Origin: Takakia lepidozioides
Lineage: Eukaryota; Streptophyta; Takakiopsida; Takakiales; Takakiaceae
DNA length: 64,000 nt
Reading direction: 5' to 3'
Assembly: GCA_030704615.1 (NCBI GenBank)
Contig: CM060731.1
Span: forward strand, 80,890,756-80,954,755
Shown here: positions 47,958-59,290 of the stretch, piece by piece
Numbering within the stretch: the stretch's first letter is position 1
Layout of the letters: every line of letters begins with the position of its first letter
Notes under the pieces: generated by a model
Databases searched by the model: none
What the model saw: the letters and a program-made list of their open reading frames with translations, nothing else
What the model was told of the DNA's origin: nothing
Position numbers and translations under genes: made by a program

Positions 47958-48806
47958 TCAGAGCTGCACTGCTTGCGGTGCAACAATTGTTTGCTTCTGC
48001 AGAATCGTGGTGCTCTTCACCCTGATATCCTCCATTCCCCTCACTCTCTTCATTCTAGACAAACAAAAATGCCTTGTTTGAAACAGTTGAAGAAAAGCTT
48101 GCAGGGCACAGAGCATAAAGGTATGGTTGGCACAGAATGGAACGGGTAAGTGCGTATAAGCCTGTGGGGCTTGCAAGTATCGAGTGAGAGAGAATGTACT
48201 CTCAACCCGTCCATCCTTGTGCCACTGTGTGAGAAGTAAGGCGAGCGTGTAATCCGTTATATCCGCCATAGCTACAAAGCTATAGCTTTGATTGCCTCTC
48301 CTGCCGAGACGCTGGTTATTCGGAGCCACCCTGACTCTCGCGCTCATAACCCTGCTAATTTCTTGCTCTTGTTTCTTGGAGGAAACCACCTGCATGTAAT
48401 TCTCGCTTGTGATTGGCTGTTGCCTCCTTGGGTAACTTCTTAATTTAACTCCCCTCAGTGGACTTTCCCCCCTGGAATGTCCACTAGGATAGCACATGCG
48501 GCAAAGATCCCCCTTTTCTGTACTCGTAAAGTGTTCCGTTACCCTTGCCCTGAATGCATTAATCCACAAATAGTTTGGGTTGATGTACCGGGTAGGTTTT
48601 GACGGCCCAATTTGTCTTCTTGCATGATGACACCCGCTTTTGCAATATATGCACTGCGGTGTGCTTCGCCCTGGCGACCACGTGTTCGTTTCTAGACCTG
48701 CCTCCGTCTTTCCCTGTCCGCGTGACACCTTCTCCGAGTTTGACTTCCAAGCTGTCTTTTCACCCGCCGGCCACTTTCTGGACGTTAACCCACGTCCACC
48801 TGTCAC
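47958..48806 (-). CDS. Open frame of 282 codons, unrecognised, Cys-pair motifs
   Basis: Uninterrupted minus-strand frame, the longest in the window. It opens with GTG and has no upstream ATG, so it is an exon or fragment rather than a whole gene. Two Cys-rich segments (CIYCKSGCHH and LCRMCYPSGH) could bind zinc. The second half is Leu-rich (DYTLALLLTQWHKDGRVEST, RYLQAPQAYTHLPVPFC). I recognise no family. It lies between SINE-like units and a GGCTGTG array beyond the 3' end of gypsy copy B. A chance frame is possible, but 282 codons with protein-like composition makes that less likely. Confidence 0.4.
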   Translation of the reverse strand: MTGGRGLTSRKWPAGEKTAWKSNSEKVSRGQGKTEAGLETNTWSPGRSTPQCIYCKSGCHHARRQIGPSKPTRYINPNYLWINAFRARVTEHFTSTEKGDLCRMCYPSGHSRGESPLRGVKLRSYPRRQQPITSENYMQVVSSKKQEQEISRVMSARVRVAPNNQRLGRRGNQSYSFVAMADITDYTLALLLTQWHKDGRVESTFSLTRYLQAPQAYTHLPVPFCANHTFMLCALQAFLQLFQTRHFCLSRMKRVRGMEDIRVKSTTILQKQTIVAPQAVQL

Positions 48807-48835
48807 TGACCCTATGGACTGTGTAACCCGCGTGG

Positions 48836-48975
48836 GCGGTGTTGGGCTGTGACAGGCTGTGTCAAACTATGACGACCTGTGATAGGTTGTGTGACACTGT
48901 GGTGGGCTGTGATAGGCTGTGTCACACTGTGATGGGTTGTGATAGGCTGTGTGGCACTGTGGTGGGCTGTGATAG
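48836..48975 (-). repeat. CACAGCC minisatellite, third location
   Basis: The plus strand reads GGCTGTGATAGGCTGTGTCA and variants, the inverse of the CACAGCC units in the gypsy A LTR. It lies where the 3' LTR of minus-strand copy B would be expected, about 140 bp past the end of its pol frame, but the LTR ends (TGTTAGAGGG) are not present. Confidence 0.75.
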
Positions 48976-49112
48976 CTATGCGAACACCTGTACTTCCCGC
49001 CCTGGTCATACACGCTCGGCTTAGCGACAAGTGCTCTACTCCGTTGGTATCACCGGCGCAACCCGTGACTGTTTTTGTGTTTCAACATGCAAATCGTGCT
49101 ACAATGGTTTGT

Positions 49113-52100
49113 CATGGATACCACTGTATCCCTTCAACTTATTGGCATTGACTCTTCCCAGCATTTCTTTGTTAATGGTTTGCAACATGACGGTGTTATT
49201 ATCATACATCTTCTGTATAACATAAGGTCATTTCCATGATGATTTAAGCTTAGAAGCTTTAATCTTCCCCTTCTTATGCAACCACATAACCAAATCTCCC
49301 GTCTTAAAAGTCTTTAATTTACCTTCATTAAACTGATCCTTCCTCTTCATCTGAATTCTGGTCATGTTATCAAGTGCATCAGCACGTACTTCTTCCACAT
49401 GGTATAATTCATGTTTCCTGACCTTAATTGAATCTTCCAATTCCATTCTCCTTCCCCATTCAGTTCTCATGGTAGGTAACAAGAATTCCACTTGAAATAA
49501 AGCTTCCATACCATAAACTAATCGGAATGGTGTATACTTAGTGGTGACTTTATATGAAGTCTTGTATGACCACAAAGCTGTCAGCAGCTTTGTATCCCAA
49601 TCTGTTCTGTTTGCATTGACTATCTTAGCCAAGATAGTACATAGTATTTTGTTGGTAGCTTTTGCCTGCCCATTACCCTGTGGGTAATAAGTTGAACTCT
49701 TTCGTCAATAGTTCTATGGTCTCATTAATGAAGTGACTTCCCTGGTCACTGATAAATTCCAGGGGACAGCCAAATCGTGTAAGTATGTTCTCATACAGGA
49801 ACCTTGTTGTGGACTTAGTTGTGTTGTCCCTCAGAGCTTTAGCTTCCACCCACTTTGTAGTATAATCAGTGGCTGTGATTATATACTTGTTCTGTGTATT
49901 CTTGGCTGGTGGGTTAATTGGTCCAACAAAGTCTAGTCCCCATTTCTGAAATGGTTCAGTAGGCATCGTAGGATGCAAAGCCATCTTCCCATATCTCTGC
50001 AATGGTCCTAGCCTCTGACACTCATCACAACTCTTACAATACTTGTGTACATCCTTGAACAAAGTAGGCCACCAGTAACCTGCAAGTAGTATCTTTCTAC
50101 TGGTAGTTTCTTCTCCAAAATGACCTCCAGCCACTCCTTTATGAACTTCCTTCAAAACTTTATTTACTTCATGGTGGTACACGCATCGTTTAAGTACTCC
50201 ATCAGGTCCTAGCTTATACATTCTGTCCCCTACCATAGTATAAAGTAAAGCCTTGATAGCGATTCTCTTCCTCTGCTCCTTTCCATAACTAGGTGGGCAC
50301 TGACCGTGAGTAAGGTAGTATCTGATTGGCCACTGCCAATCTAAACCATCATCTGCACTTCCCTGCACCTCCATTGCAAATAAACTCGCATCAGGTAATT
50401 GGTCGTCTACTCCTGTGGCGGGCTCTCCTGTTGATAGGCTTGACAAGTGATCTGCCACAAGATGCAAACGGCCAAGCTTGTAAACAACTTCGAACTCAAA
50501 CTCGTGCAAGATTATTAACCACCTTGCTATCCTTCCACTTATCAAAGGTTTTGTTCACCAGATATCAGAGCCCCGGTGATCCACATAAAACATAAACTTC
50601 CTTCCCAATAGGTAATGCCTGAATTTCTTGACTGCATAAATCATTGCCAGTGCTTCTCTTTCAGTTGTGCTATAGTTCCTTTCAGCACTGTTCATCAACC
50701 TGCTAGCATAGTACACAGGTGAATATATATTTCTGTAACATTTTGGGCTAACACTGCTCCCAACGCTTCTCTGAGGCATCACAGTGAACATGAAATACTA
50801 CATGCCAGTGAGGGTTAATCAGCACAAGTGTAGTTGTTACTGACAATGTAAGTTCCTCAAAAGCCTGTTGACATTCAGCTGTCCATGCAAACACTGCATC
50901 TTTCTTCAGAAGCTTGCTCAATGGTGCTGCTATCTGTGCATACCGTCTGACAAATCTTCTGTAATAACTGGTTTGTCCAAGGAATCTCTTAGACTCTTAA
51001 TTTACTGGTGGTGGAGAGGCTTTAATGGCCTCTGTCTTTCTGGGATCCACAAGAAGTCCCCTCTTACACACAATGTGTCCCAAAAGCACCCCTGAGTTCA
51101 CACAGAAAGTACACTTCTCTGGATTCAGGCCCAGACCTCTCATCCTGCATCTGGCCAAACATAACTCCAATTTATGCAAGTGCTCATTCTTAGAGCTGTA
51201 CACACTGAAATCATCCAAGAACACCTGCATGAAATCATCCAGATACTCATGAAAAGATTCACTTATCACTCTCTGAAAGGTTGCTGGTGCATTACAAAGT
51301 CCAAAAGGCATGACTTTGTATGCATAAACACCCCAGTCTGTGATGAAAGTTGTCTTTCCCTGGTCTTCTTCTGCCACTTGCACTTGATTATAACCACTGA
51401 AGCCATCCATGAATGAGTACATCTCATGGCCTGCCACAGTGTCCAATACGGCTTCTGTGAATGGCAAAGGGAAAGGATCTTTCTTCGTACAAGCATTTAA
51501 CTTCTTATAGTTCACACAAACTCTCAGTTTACCATTCTTCTTGGGAACTATCACAATGGGTGACAACCAAGTTGTATACTCTATCGGGTATATAAACTTA
51601 GCCTCAGCCAACTTCTTGATCTCTTCTCCAACCTTCTGTGCATAGTTGGGATTCATTCTGTACCTTGCTTGTTTGATTGGTACTGACCCTGGTTCCAGTT
51701 CAATCTTATGCTGACAGATCTCAGGTGGTATCCCTTTCAGATCCTTGTAGCTCCAAGCAATACATCTCTGTATTTGATGAACAAACTCTTAGCTTCCTCA
51801 AAGAATTATGGCTCAAATCAGCCCCTACCTTCACCATCCTCGGTTCCCCTTTAGTTCCCACACTTCTCTCACCTGCTCATCAGCTGTGATTGTCCAACCA
51901 GTCACCACTTCATCCTGTAAACTCACAGTGGCTGGTTCCTCTAGGATTTCCATTTCTCCCTCTCTTTCTTCATAGAAATGTGGTGGGTAACTGCTTGTTT
52001 CACCCTCAATTGGTGTTGCTGTCACTACACCACAGCAGATACCTTTTAAACAACTTAGGCCTTCAAGTTGCATCTCTGCAACCTGCTCCCACTTTGGGTG

Positions 52101-52540
52101 TGCAGCGAACAGGGTAGCTTCCTGCTCCTCATCAAGTCCTCCCCTCCAGTCATACTCCCTGACCCCTCGAGGTCTTCTCGTAGCAGGTAATCTACTAGAT
52201 TTCTTAGTGGTGATTTGTATCTTGTGCATCCCATCATGCACAGTTAGTAACTGGGAATTCCAGTCATGGAATACCCTGGCCTGTTTCAGCCACGGTCGAC
52301 CCAGCAATAAGGAGTAAGCTTCCATGACTTCATCCATTTTCAACACAGTTACTGTGATCTTAAAGATCATCTTTTGAATCTGTATCTTAACTCCTCTTAT
52401 CAATCCCAATGGCTGAACACTTCTTTGATCTGCCATTGTTACTGTAAATGGGGCTGGTTTCATGTTACTTAGACCAAGCTTCTGCCTTAATTGGTCTGTC
52501 ATGATATTCACTCCAGAGCCTCCATCTATCAGTACATCAG
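49113..52540 (-). mobile_element. Ty3/gypsy copy B pol: protease, RT, RNase H, integrase
   Basis: Minus-strand order: protease with LIDGGSGVNIMTD (52517-52531) and LLLGRPWLKQARVFHDWNSQ; RT (50997-51656) with YSFMDGFSGYNQVQ and QVFLDDFSVY; RNase H ([20 protein letters not shown], then [10 protein letters not shown]); integrase zinc finger ([21 protein letters not shown]); and integrase core with [12 protein letters not shown] and [11 protein letters not shown]. At the third catalytic position the sequence reads NGQAKATNK, Lys where Glu is expected. An in-frame TGA follows SSWK near 49226, and the frame ends near 49113. Other frameshifts lie at about 52500-52560, 50560, 50790-50997 and 49640-49680. 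The lineage resembles plant Tat/Athila. The copy is dead. Confidence 0.9.
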
Positions 52541-53045
52541 TTAGTTCTGTGCTTCAATTCTCAATTGGATTACTGGCATAGAATCAGTCTATGACTGTTT
52601 CTCGCCCTTCCGGCTTCACATTATAACTGGTCACCTTGCTGTTCAGGTCTGTGTTCCCTGTCACATGGGCAATCCAATTGATTGCTTGATACAGCCTGTG
52701 TCTACAATAAGGTGCCACAGCCAATAGCTATCCAATGGTAATCTCCGCTTTGGACTGGCATATTACTTCAGCCAAAGTCCCTTCATTACTCTGCATTTCT
52801 GCAGCTTCTTTCTTCCCTTCATCCTCACTCACTTCCTCTTCTCTTTCAATAAGAGGAATCTGCCATAGGAATATCAGTACTCTTCTGCATTTCCCTTATG
52901 GTATCTGCCACTTCCTTGTGCAGTTCCTTCTCATCTCTCCAAGCCTCATCATCTTCAGGCACATCACTTCCATCTTCATTATCATCACCTTCCTCATCTA
53001 CTGGAGGTATTATTTTGGCTTTGCTTCTGGTTACTATCATTGTAC

Positions 53046-54863
53046 TTACTTCTGGTACAACACATGGCCTACCATGTGAGCTGCCACCACTGGCCCCTCA
53101 TTCACAGGAGCTCTCATCTCATTCTGGTGTCTGATCCAGAATGGACAGGCTGCCTTGCGATGTCCTGCCTGATTACAATAGTAACATAGTTCTTCCCCAT
53201 TAGGTCCTCGCCCTTGGTCTGTTCTGGGATTGTTTCTGTAATCCTGATTCCCTGGCTGGTAATTCCCCCTTGGATTACCCTGATAGTTGCCTCTGGAATT
53301 TCCTTGGTAATTCCCTCTTGGATTACCTCTCCCTTCCATGCCATTGTTATACCACCAGGCCTACCATAGTGGTCCTGATCACTTTTTCTTGGCTGGGGCT
53401 GCATTGATGCACCCTTACTTGCCTAGGTTCTCTTGCTGCTGTCCTTCTGTTGTAGTAACAATTCTCAGTAGAATGGTTATCCATTTTACAGATAGTACAG
53501 TGTTTCTCCTTCATGTGGCATTCAATGGTGGTATGGCCTTCATTCTGGCATTTTGCACACCAAACACCCTTCCTCCAATGTGTTCAGCCTCTGTGGCATA
53601 TATTCTTCCTTCTCCACTCTCTCGTTTTTCCTTCCTCTTACTCTTCCTCTTAAGCTCTTCTCTTCTTCCTCATCTGACTCATCCTCAGAGTCCTCATCAT
53701 CCTTTTCTCTCTCCTGAGCATTCCCAATTGCTCAATTTTGTTCGCTGTTTCAAATGCCTCCTCCACTGTATTATGGGGTAACATATCCACTTTCTTTTGC
53801 AACTCTGGTCTTAGTCCACTCACAAACCAAGTCTTCTGTAAACCTGGTGCTGGTACAGCAGCCAGCTTTTTCATCATCAATTCCATCTTTTTCCATATAC
53901 TCCTCAACAGTTTCATGCTTCTTTTGCTTTAACTGTTGTAAACTTCCATACACTTCATCCTCTTTTACTTGTCTGAACCTATTTTGGAATGTTGTATTCA
54001 AGCCATTCCAGGTTAGGAAATGATTATCAGGGAATCTTGCATACCATTCACTTGCTTTCTTTAAAGTGAACAAGGAACAATCTCATCTTGGCATCATCGC
54101 CATTCTCATTGTTCACAATACACATGTGCTCAAATTGGCTAATGTGTACATCAGGATCCCTTTTCCTGAATATATTGGAAAAGTGGTTTTGCCCGTGTTG
54201 GTTGTAACGCCATCTGTGGCCCTACGCCCTGCCCACTGACAGGTGCTAGCTCCCTTGCTGGTGCTGGTCCTTGAGGACCTGTGGTAGTTGTGGTGGAACT
54301 TCCACCAAGTGATGGCCCCTGAGCACTCCTGCTACTGGCCCCACTATATTCACAGTATTCCCAGCTCTAGTTGCACTACTTCCACACTCTCTGTCCCCCA
54401 GAGCCAGATCCAGGCTGCCCGCCTGATCCCCTGAGCCGACACCTTCGTTGGCCTGTGATCCAAGTGCTCCACTTGATCCAGGTCCAACGGGTTGGGATGT
54501 CCTGGTTGTAGTCTCAACCTCAGCTGTTGGGTCTACTTTTTTATACTTTTCCTCTTCCAATTTCTTTTCATCTTCCAAGTTCTGCCCTTGGGTTTCTTCT
54601 TCTTCACTCATGTAACTCAATTGCAATGGTGTTGGAGAGTCTGAACTCTCCGTTGGCTCTGCCACATCCTCTCCTCCTTCTTCATCTTCTGTTTCAGAAA
54701 CTGGAGTTCCTGCTTTTGGTGTCCCATGCCAACTCTTATCAAAGATTTCTGTCAAATCTTTTATCCAGGGATGTACCTCAGATCTTTCACCTCGTGGTTG
54801 ATCTTCTTCCTGTACCAATTCCCTTAATCTTTCTTGCAAAGAAAAAGAAGGAGTGACATCCAA
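53046..54863 (-). mobile_element. Gypsy copy B gag: acidic region, capsid and zinc knuckle
   Basis: The N-terminal acidic, low-complexity region is 54246-54863 (IKDLTEIFDKSWHGTPKAGT). The capsid-like part (53771-54073) reads SEWYARFPDNHFLTW, then LQQLKQKKHETVEEYMEK, the usual gypsy gag core. 53650-53916 continues FVSGLRPELQKKVDMLPHNT. The nucleocapsid part (53046-53339) has Gly/Asn/Arg repeats (NPRGNYQGNSRGNYQGN) and a CCHC knuckle, CYYCNQAGHRKAACP. Several frameshifts separate the blocks. Gag forms the particle that packages the element's RNA. Confidence 0.85.
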
Positions 54864-55049
54864 CTCTAGTTCTTCCGGTATGGGTGATGTACTCTTTGAT
54901 CTTAATGGTGTGAGAGGTCCAGATGATTCCCCTATGTCTATTCTCTCTCCCCTATGGATAATTAGCTTTCAGATTAACTTTCTCTTTTTTGCTGAATATC
55001 TGGAGTCTAGCTTCTCTTTCATCACTCATGTCCCATGTCTTTCATTTCT

Positions 55050-55745
55050 TTAATGTGGCAATAACCAAAACTCTCTTCTGTAGTATCTCTCGTATATGCC
55101 TGGGTTTCTTTCAAACTTCAATGCACCCTTGGCTATACTAGAAGTTTCCGTTACCATATAACCATATGGCAAACAAGTCTGAAAAGCTGTTATTGGTGTG
55201 AGTTTGATCCACAAAATATCCTTTGGAATCCAATTCTTTATCAGTACAAGCTCCTCATGCATATGAGTATAAACATTCACCTTCATTTCCTCCCAGCCTT
55301 CAAACTCTACTCGCTTAATGGATAGCAATGCTATCACATAAACCAGTGTTGGTAACCAATGTGCTCTTCCTCTACAGGCCACCTGATAAATCTTTATCAC
55401 TTCTTTTTCCAGACCCCACTCAGGGTCAGCATCATGCACTCTCTTAAGAATGTTTTCTTTACAACCGTTTGACAATTCCAAGAACCTCTGAAAGAATTGT
55501 TTGGACAATCTTTCCTTCTCAGTTCCACAAGGAATTTGATTCACATCAAATTCTTTAATTCTCCAACCACCATGATCCCACCAGATGCCTGTCACATCTG
55601 GTTGTTCATGACCCAGTTCCCCAGTATGGTCGCCAAATATCGAGTGGCTTTTACTCAGCCATCCCTTCGCTATCCGAGGTGGAAACTCCAAGATAGAAGA
55701 GTTGGATATATCTAAGCACTCAGCCCGCTCAGAACAATCAGTCAT
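55050..55745 (-). CDS. Gypsy copy B: intact extra ORF between LTR and gag
   Basis: A 231-codon frame from ATG 55745 to the stop at 55050. It starts MTDCSERAECLDISNSSILE only 14 bases after the LTR and ends ERYYRREFWLLPH. Internal landmarks are DVTGIWWDHGGWRIKEFDVN, NILKRVHDADPEWGLEKEV and YGYMVTETSSIAKGALK. The gag-like frame follows after a gap of about 190 bp in another frame. The same ORF occurs, frameshifted, in copy A at 35063-35757, so it is an inherited part of the element. There is no retroviral-type domain that I can name, and no signal peptide or transmembrane segment. Being intact while gag and pol are broken may be chance. Confidence 0.7.
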   Translation of the reverse strand: MTDCSERAECLDISNSSILEFPPRIAKGWLSKSHSIFGDHTGELGHEQPDVTGIWWDHGGWRIKEFDVNQIPCGTEKERLSKQFFQRFLELSNGCKENILKRVHDADPEWGLEKEVIKIYQVACRGRAHWLPTLVYVIALLSIKRVEFEGWEEMKVNVYTHMHEELVLIKNWIPKDILWIKLTPITAFQTCLPYGYMVTETSSIAKGALKFERNPGIYERYYRREFWLLPH

Positions 55746-55758
55746 GACCTGCAGCTAG

Positions 55759-56608
55759 TGAATCATGGTTGTGCTTCCTATTTGTATTCCTTCTTGCCTT
55801 CATGTTATCAATTTTCCTTACCTTTTTACTGAAGCATCAGATTGCTTCAGTATCTACTAAGTTCCAATTAATCATGCATTCATTCCACAACTTCTCTCGT
55901 GTCTCTCTACACAGTATGTTTGTATCGATTCAGTATCGGATTAAGATTAATCATGTATCATGCCTATGCCATGGTGTCTCTAATCTACCCTACTGTATAA
56001 TTTTACAGCTTGTATGAATTAAGCCTCAATCAAGTCACCATCTCCTCTTTACCGTTTCCGCTCTCCGTTACGTCTCCTCCTTTCCTGAACAAGTCGCCCT
56101 CCCCAAGAAGTGATGCCCTTCCTATTGGCGCTCTGCTAATCTACCCGCAAGCTGTTCTAACCACCTAACTAACTAATCGTCACCCCTGAAGTAACACGTT
56201 CCCTCTGCAGATGTCGTTCCCACACAGTCGTTCCCTGTCAATGATAACTGTTCCCCATGTATTGTGACAGACTGTGTCAAGCTGTGCCGAGCTGTGACTG
56301 GCTGTGTAAAGCTGTGTCGGGGCTGTGTCAGACTGTGTCTGGCTGTGATAGACTGTGACGGGCTGTGTAAAGCTGTGTCGGGCTGTGACTGGCTGTGCGA
56401 AGTTGTGTCGGGCTGTGACTGGCTCTGCGAAGCTTTGTCGGGCTGTGTAAAGCTGTGTCTGGCTGTGATAGACTGTGACGAGCTGTCTAACCCTCCTAAA
56501 GCCTGCTCCTGCCACCCCTAAGGCTCCTGTTGGTCTTAGTCTGCGCAAAAATTAAGGGTACCCCACAGAACCCGTAAAAGCATCTAAGTCCCAAGCAGCC
56601 CTCTAACA
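55759..56608 (-). repeat. Gypsy copy B 5' long terminal repeat
   Basis: On the minus strand it starts TGTTAGAGGGCTGCTTGGGA and ends CCATGATTCA, 850 bp. It contains the CACAGCC minisatellite (56258-56490, seen as GGCTGTG on the plus strand). The outer end abuts gypsy C integrase sequence, suggesting that B inserted into or recombined with C. Confidence 0.85.
56258..56490 (-). repeat. CACAGCC minisatellite in the copy B LTR
   Basis: On the plus strand, units such as GGCTGTGTAAAGCTGTGTCG are repeated about 25 times with variation. Position within the LTR matches the array of copy A. Confidence 0.85.
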
Positions 56609-58160
56609 AGTGGAGATAAGAAGAAGGTTTAGCAGGAGCGCTAAGTTGGCGGATAGCAAAGATGTTAGCCGGGAGGCGTGGAGGAGGGCGGCGCTTCGCC
56701 CTCATGGCGCGTACTCTCAGTGTGGGAGGGCAACTTTATAGGAGGGGATTTGATGGACTCTTGAGGCGATGCGTCACTCCAAAGGAGGTTCCCCATATTT
56801 TAGAGTCAGCTCATGACAGCATGTGCGGAGGACACTTTGCAGGGCGACTCACGGTCCAGAAGGCTTTGAGGGCAGGATATTACTGGCCCTCCATGTTCAA
56901 AGATACGCACATACATGTGTGAAAATGCGACTCTTGCCAGAGGTACGCTAAAAGGGATAACAGGCTTGGAATGCCGTTAGTTCCCACTCTCCCCCTTGCT
57001 CCATTTGAGAAGTGGGGAATCGATTATGTAGGGGAAGTGCACCCCGCTTCAAGTCGACAAAATTGCTACATCATCGTAGCCACCAAGTATCTGACCAAGT
57101 GGGCAGAAGCCAAGGCGGTCAAGAGGGCCAACGCCCAGATAACCGCCTCTTTCATTTATGAAAATATTATTTCCCGATTCGGATGCCCTAAGGAGATAGT
57201 GAGTGACATGGGCTCTCACTTTATTAACGACGTCATCGAAGAAATGATGGCAGCATTCTCCATCAAGCATCGCAAGGCTACCCCCTATCACCCTCAGACA
57301 AGTGGTCAAGTAGAGCGCGCCAACCAGACCTTGTGCAACATCCTCTCCAAAACAATTAGGGAGCACAAGCGGGACTGGGACACCAAGTTGATCTCAGCTT
57401 TGTGGGCGTTTTGCACTACACATAAGGTAACCATTGTATCATTATTTTAGAATGAGCCTTACCACAGGGTAAATGTCTCGGTAGTTAGATTACTATAGAT
57501 GTATTTGATTTATATTTGGAACTACTGCTGTCTTGCCTTCAGGATGTGGGCTTCAGTGTGGAGTTCTTGGATGCCTCAAAAACTAAGCTGCCAATGCTTC
57601 CTTACCAACGCTATGAAGCACACCTGGTGTGTTTGCCTATCTTATTATGTACCCTGGCGATCTCGTCACAAGGTTTTTGATATGTTGAAATGAATATGTA
57701 ACACCTGTTATCCATAGGACAACATGCATTGAAGGGGCTCACAGTTCATTTGAGCTTACGGGGTGGAGTCCATTATGCCCATTGAAACAGAGATTCCCTC
57801 ATTGCGACTGGCCATCACCGAGAGATTGGCAACATCCGAGTCCCTGAAAGAATGACTTGAGATGCTGGAGGGGTTAGACGAGCTTCGGCAGGCAGCAGCT
57901 CAACACATTGAGGCCGTCCAGCGAAGGAGGAATGCTCGGTTTGACCTGAAGCGCAAAAAGAGGATTTTTGATCCAGGAGATCTGGTATTATTGTTTGACA
58001 GTCGGAACGAGGAATTCAAGGCCAAGTTCGACTCATACTAGATGGGGCCCTATCTCATCAAGACAGTCTTTGACAATGGCTCATTACAATTGGAGACACT
58101 GAGGGGAGTGGAGTTCCCCAATCGGGTGAACGGTGTCCGGTGCAAGCACTACTACATGTG
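56609..58160 (+). mobile_element. Gypsy copy C: integrase remnant
   Basis: Plus-strand integrase of a third gypsy element. Zinc finger: HDSMCGGHF, then KCDSCQRYAKRD. The core has WGIDYVGEVHPA, VSDMGSHFIND and HPQTSGQVERANQTL, keeping D, D and E. The C-terminal region is at 57770-58160 (MPIETEIPSLRLAI, RNARFDLKRKKRIFDPGDLV, NRVNGVRCKHYYM, then the stop). In-frame stops occur before KCDSC (about 56922), in SLKE*LEML and in FDSY*MGPY. It is interrupted at about 57428-57740 by unrelated sequence. Upstream pol is missing at the junction with copy B. Sequence is clearly different from copies A and B. Confidence 0.85.
57428..57740 (+). other. Exon-like insert within gypsy C integrase
   Basis: Between HKVT and the GVESIMPIE-type continuation of integrase lies about 310 bp of foreign sequence. 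It contains an open 28-codon block (57542-57627, DVGFSVEFLDASKTKLPMLP, then YQRYEAHL) preceded by a good acceptor (CTTGCCTTCAG) and followed by a donor (GTGTGT). It looks like a captured host exon with its flanking intron ends. I do not recognise the gene. Confidence 0.45.
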
Positions 58161-58329
58161 AGTTCCTTTAACCAATGAATTATTTCCCCCATTAAGGGAA
58201 AGGTGCTAAGGGAGATCTTAGTGGTCTTTGCCCTGTCGGGAGAGATCTTTAGGATTTCTACCCGGTTTTTCGGAAGGAAATGTTGGTATTTCCTATCCAT
58301 GATTCATTGGATTTTGGAGCTCCATAACA

Positions 58330-58590
58330 GGTGGAGTGCGGGGCAACTAAGTTGCAATCATCCAACGAAACTTCTCTACTGGGAAGAGGGTAATAGGACT
58401 CTTACCCGTTAGGTTGTTGTACACCCTTTATTGGAGTTCCAAAGGTAGACCTTGGGATGCGGGGCAACCTCGTTGCAGTAAAGAGGTGATTTGTTTTCCA
58501 CTTATATTTTGGGTAGTTATTGGAATTCACAAGGAAAGACCTTAGGATGCGGGGCACATAGAGTGCAATAATCCAACCCACGTTGTAGAA
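58330..58590 (+). repeat. Three imperfect GCGGGGCAAC..GTTGCA repeats
   Basis: GTGCGGGGCAACTAAGTTGC (about 58336), GATGCGGGGCAACCTCGTTG (about 58457) and GATGCGGGGCACATAGAGTG (about 58545). Each core GCAAC...GTTGC is a small inverted repeat able to form a hairpin. Spacing is about 90-120 bp. Confidence 0.6.
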
Positions 58591-59144
58591 TTAGAAATTG
58601 ATTGATATGACATAAGCTATGAAAGCTATGACCATCCAACTGCCAATGTAGAAGACTTCATACATCTTCGTTACTAATCACGTGTTGTGAGTTTCTCTAT
58701 TTTCCTTCTTCACCAAGCGAAGAACCACAGGTGCAGGAATGGGAACAATGGGATGGCTAATATATGCACTCTTGTTCAATGCACACTGTCGATCATTACT
58801 TGTCTTTTATCACAGAATATATCTGTGTTTGTGTTTGCTCAAAGTATATCTCGAGAAAAAATAAGTGCTTGCTGCATCAAGCACTCCGCAGTATACTGAT
58901 GCTCCCTGCATGGGGCACAGCGACTTCCCGCACGGTGATTCTAACCTTAAACCTTTTGTCATTTTCACCTTGCCCCCCTGCAGCATTCCTCGAAGAGAGA
59001 GAAAAGTCAGAAGCAGTGAGGGGGTAAAAGGTGAGTTGTAGAGCAGTGGTTGCTGCTCCCCTCACATGAGTGAAGGATGTTCGGCACAGGAAAACCCAAA
59101 AGGGCCTGTGACCTTTTTAGCATTAGGATTAGCATATGTTGGTC

Positions 59145-59290
59145 CGTCTATTACCAGAGTGTGGTCCTCTGAGGTTCAGAAAGTATCCAATCTTTTTAGA
59201 TGTCTCACCATGAACTCTGCGATCCTGCGAGTCATGAAGATAGTTACTAGAGTGTGGTCCTTTGAGGTTCAGAATGTATCCAATCTTTTC
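59145..59290 (+). repeat. Direct repeat, two ~45-bp copies
   Basis: AGAGTGTGGTCCTCTGAGGT (59157) and AGAGTGTGGTCCTTTGAGGT (59250) begin two near-identical copies that both continue TCAGAA.GTATCCAATCTTTT. Confidence 0.75.
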
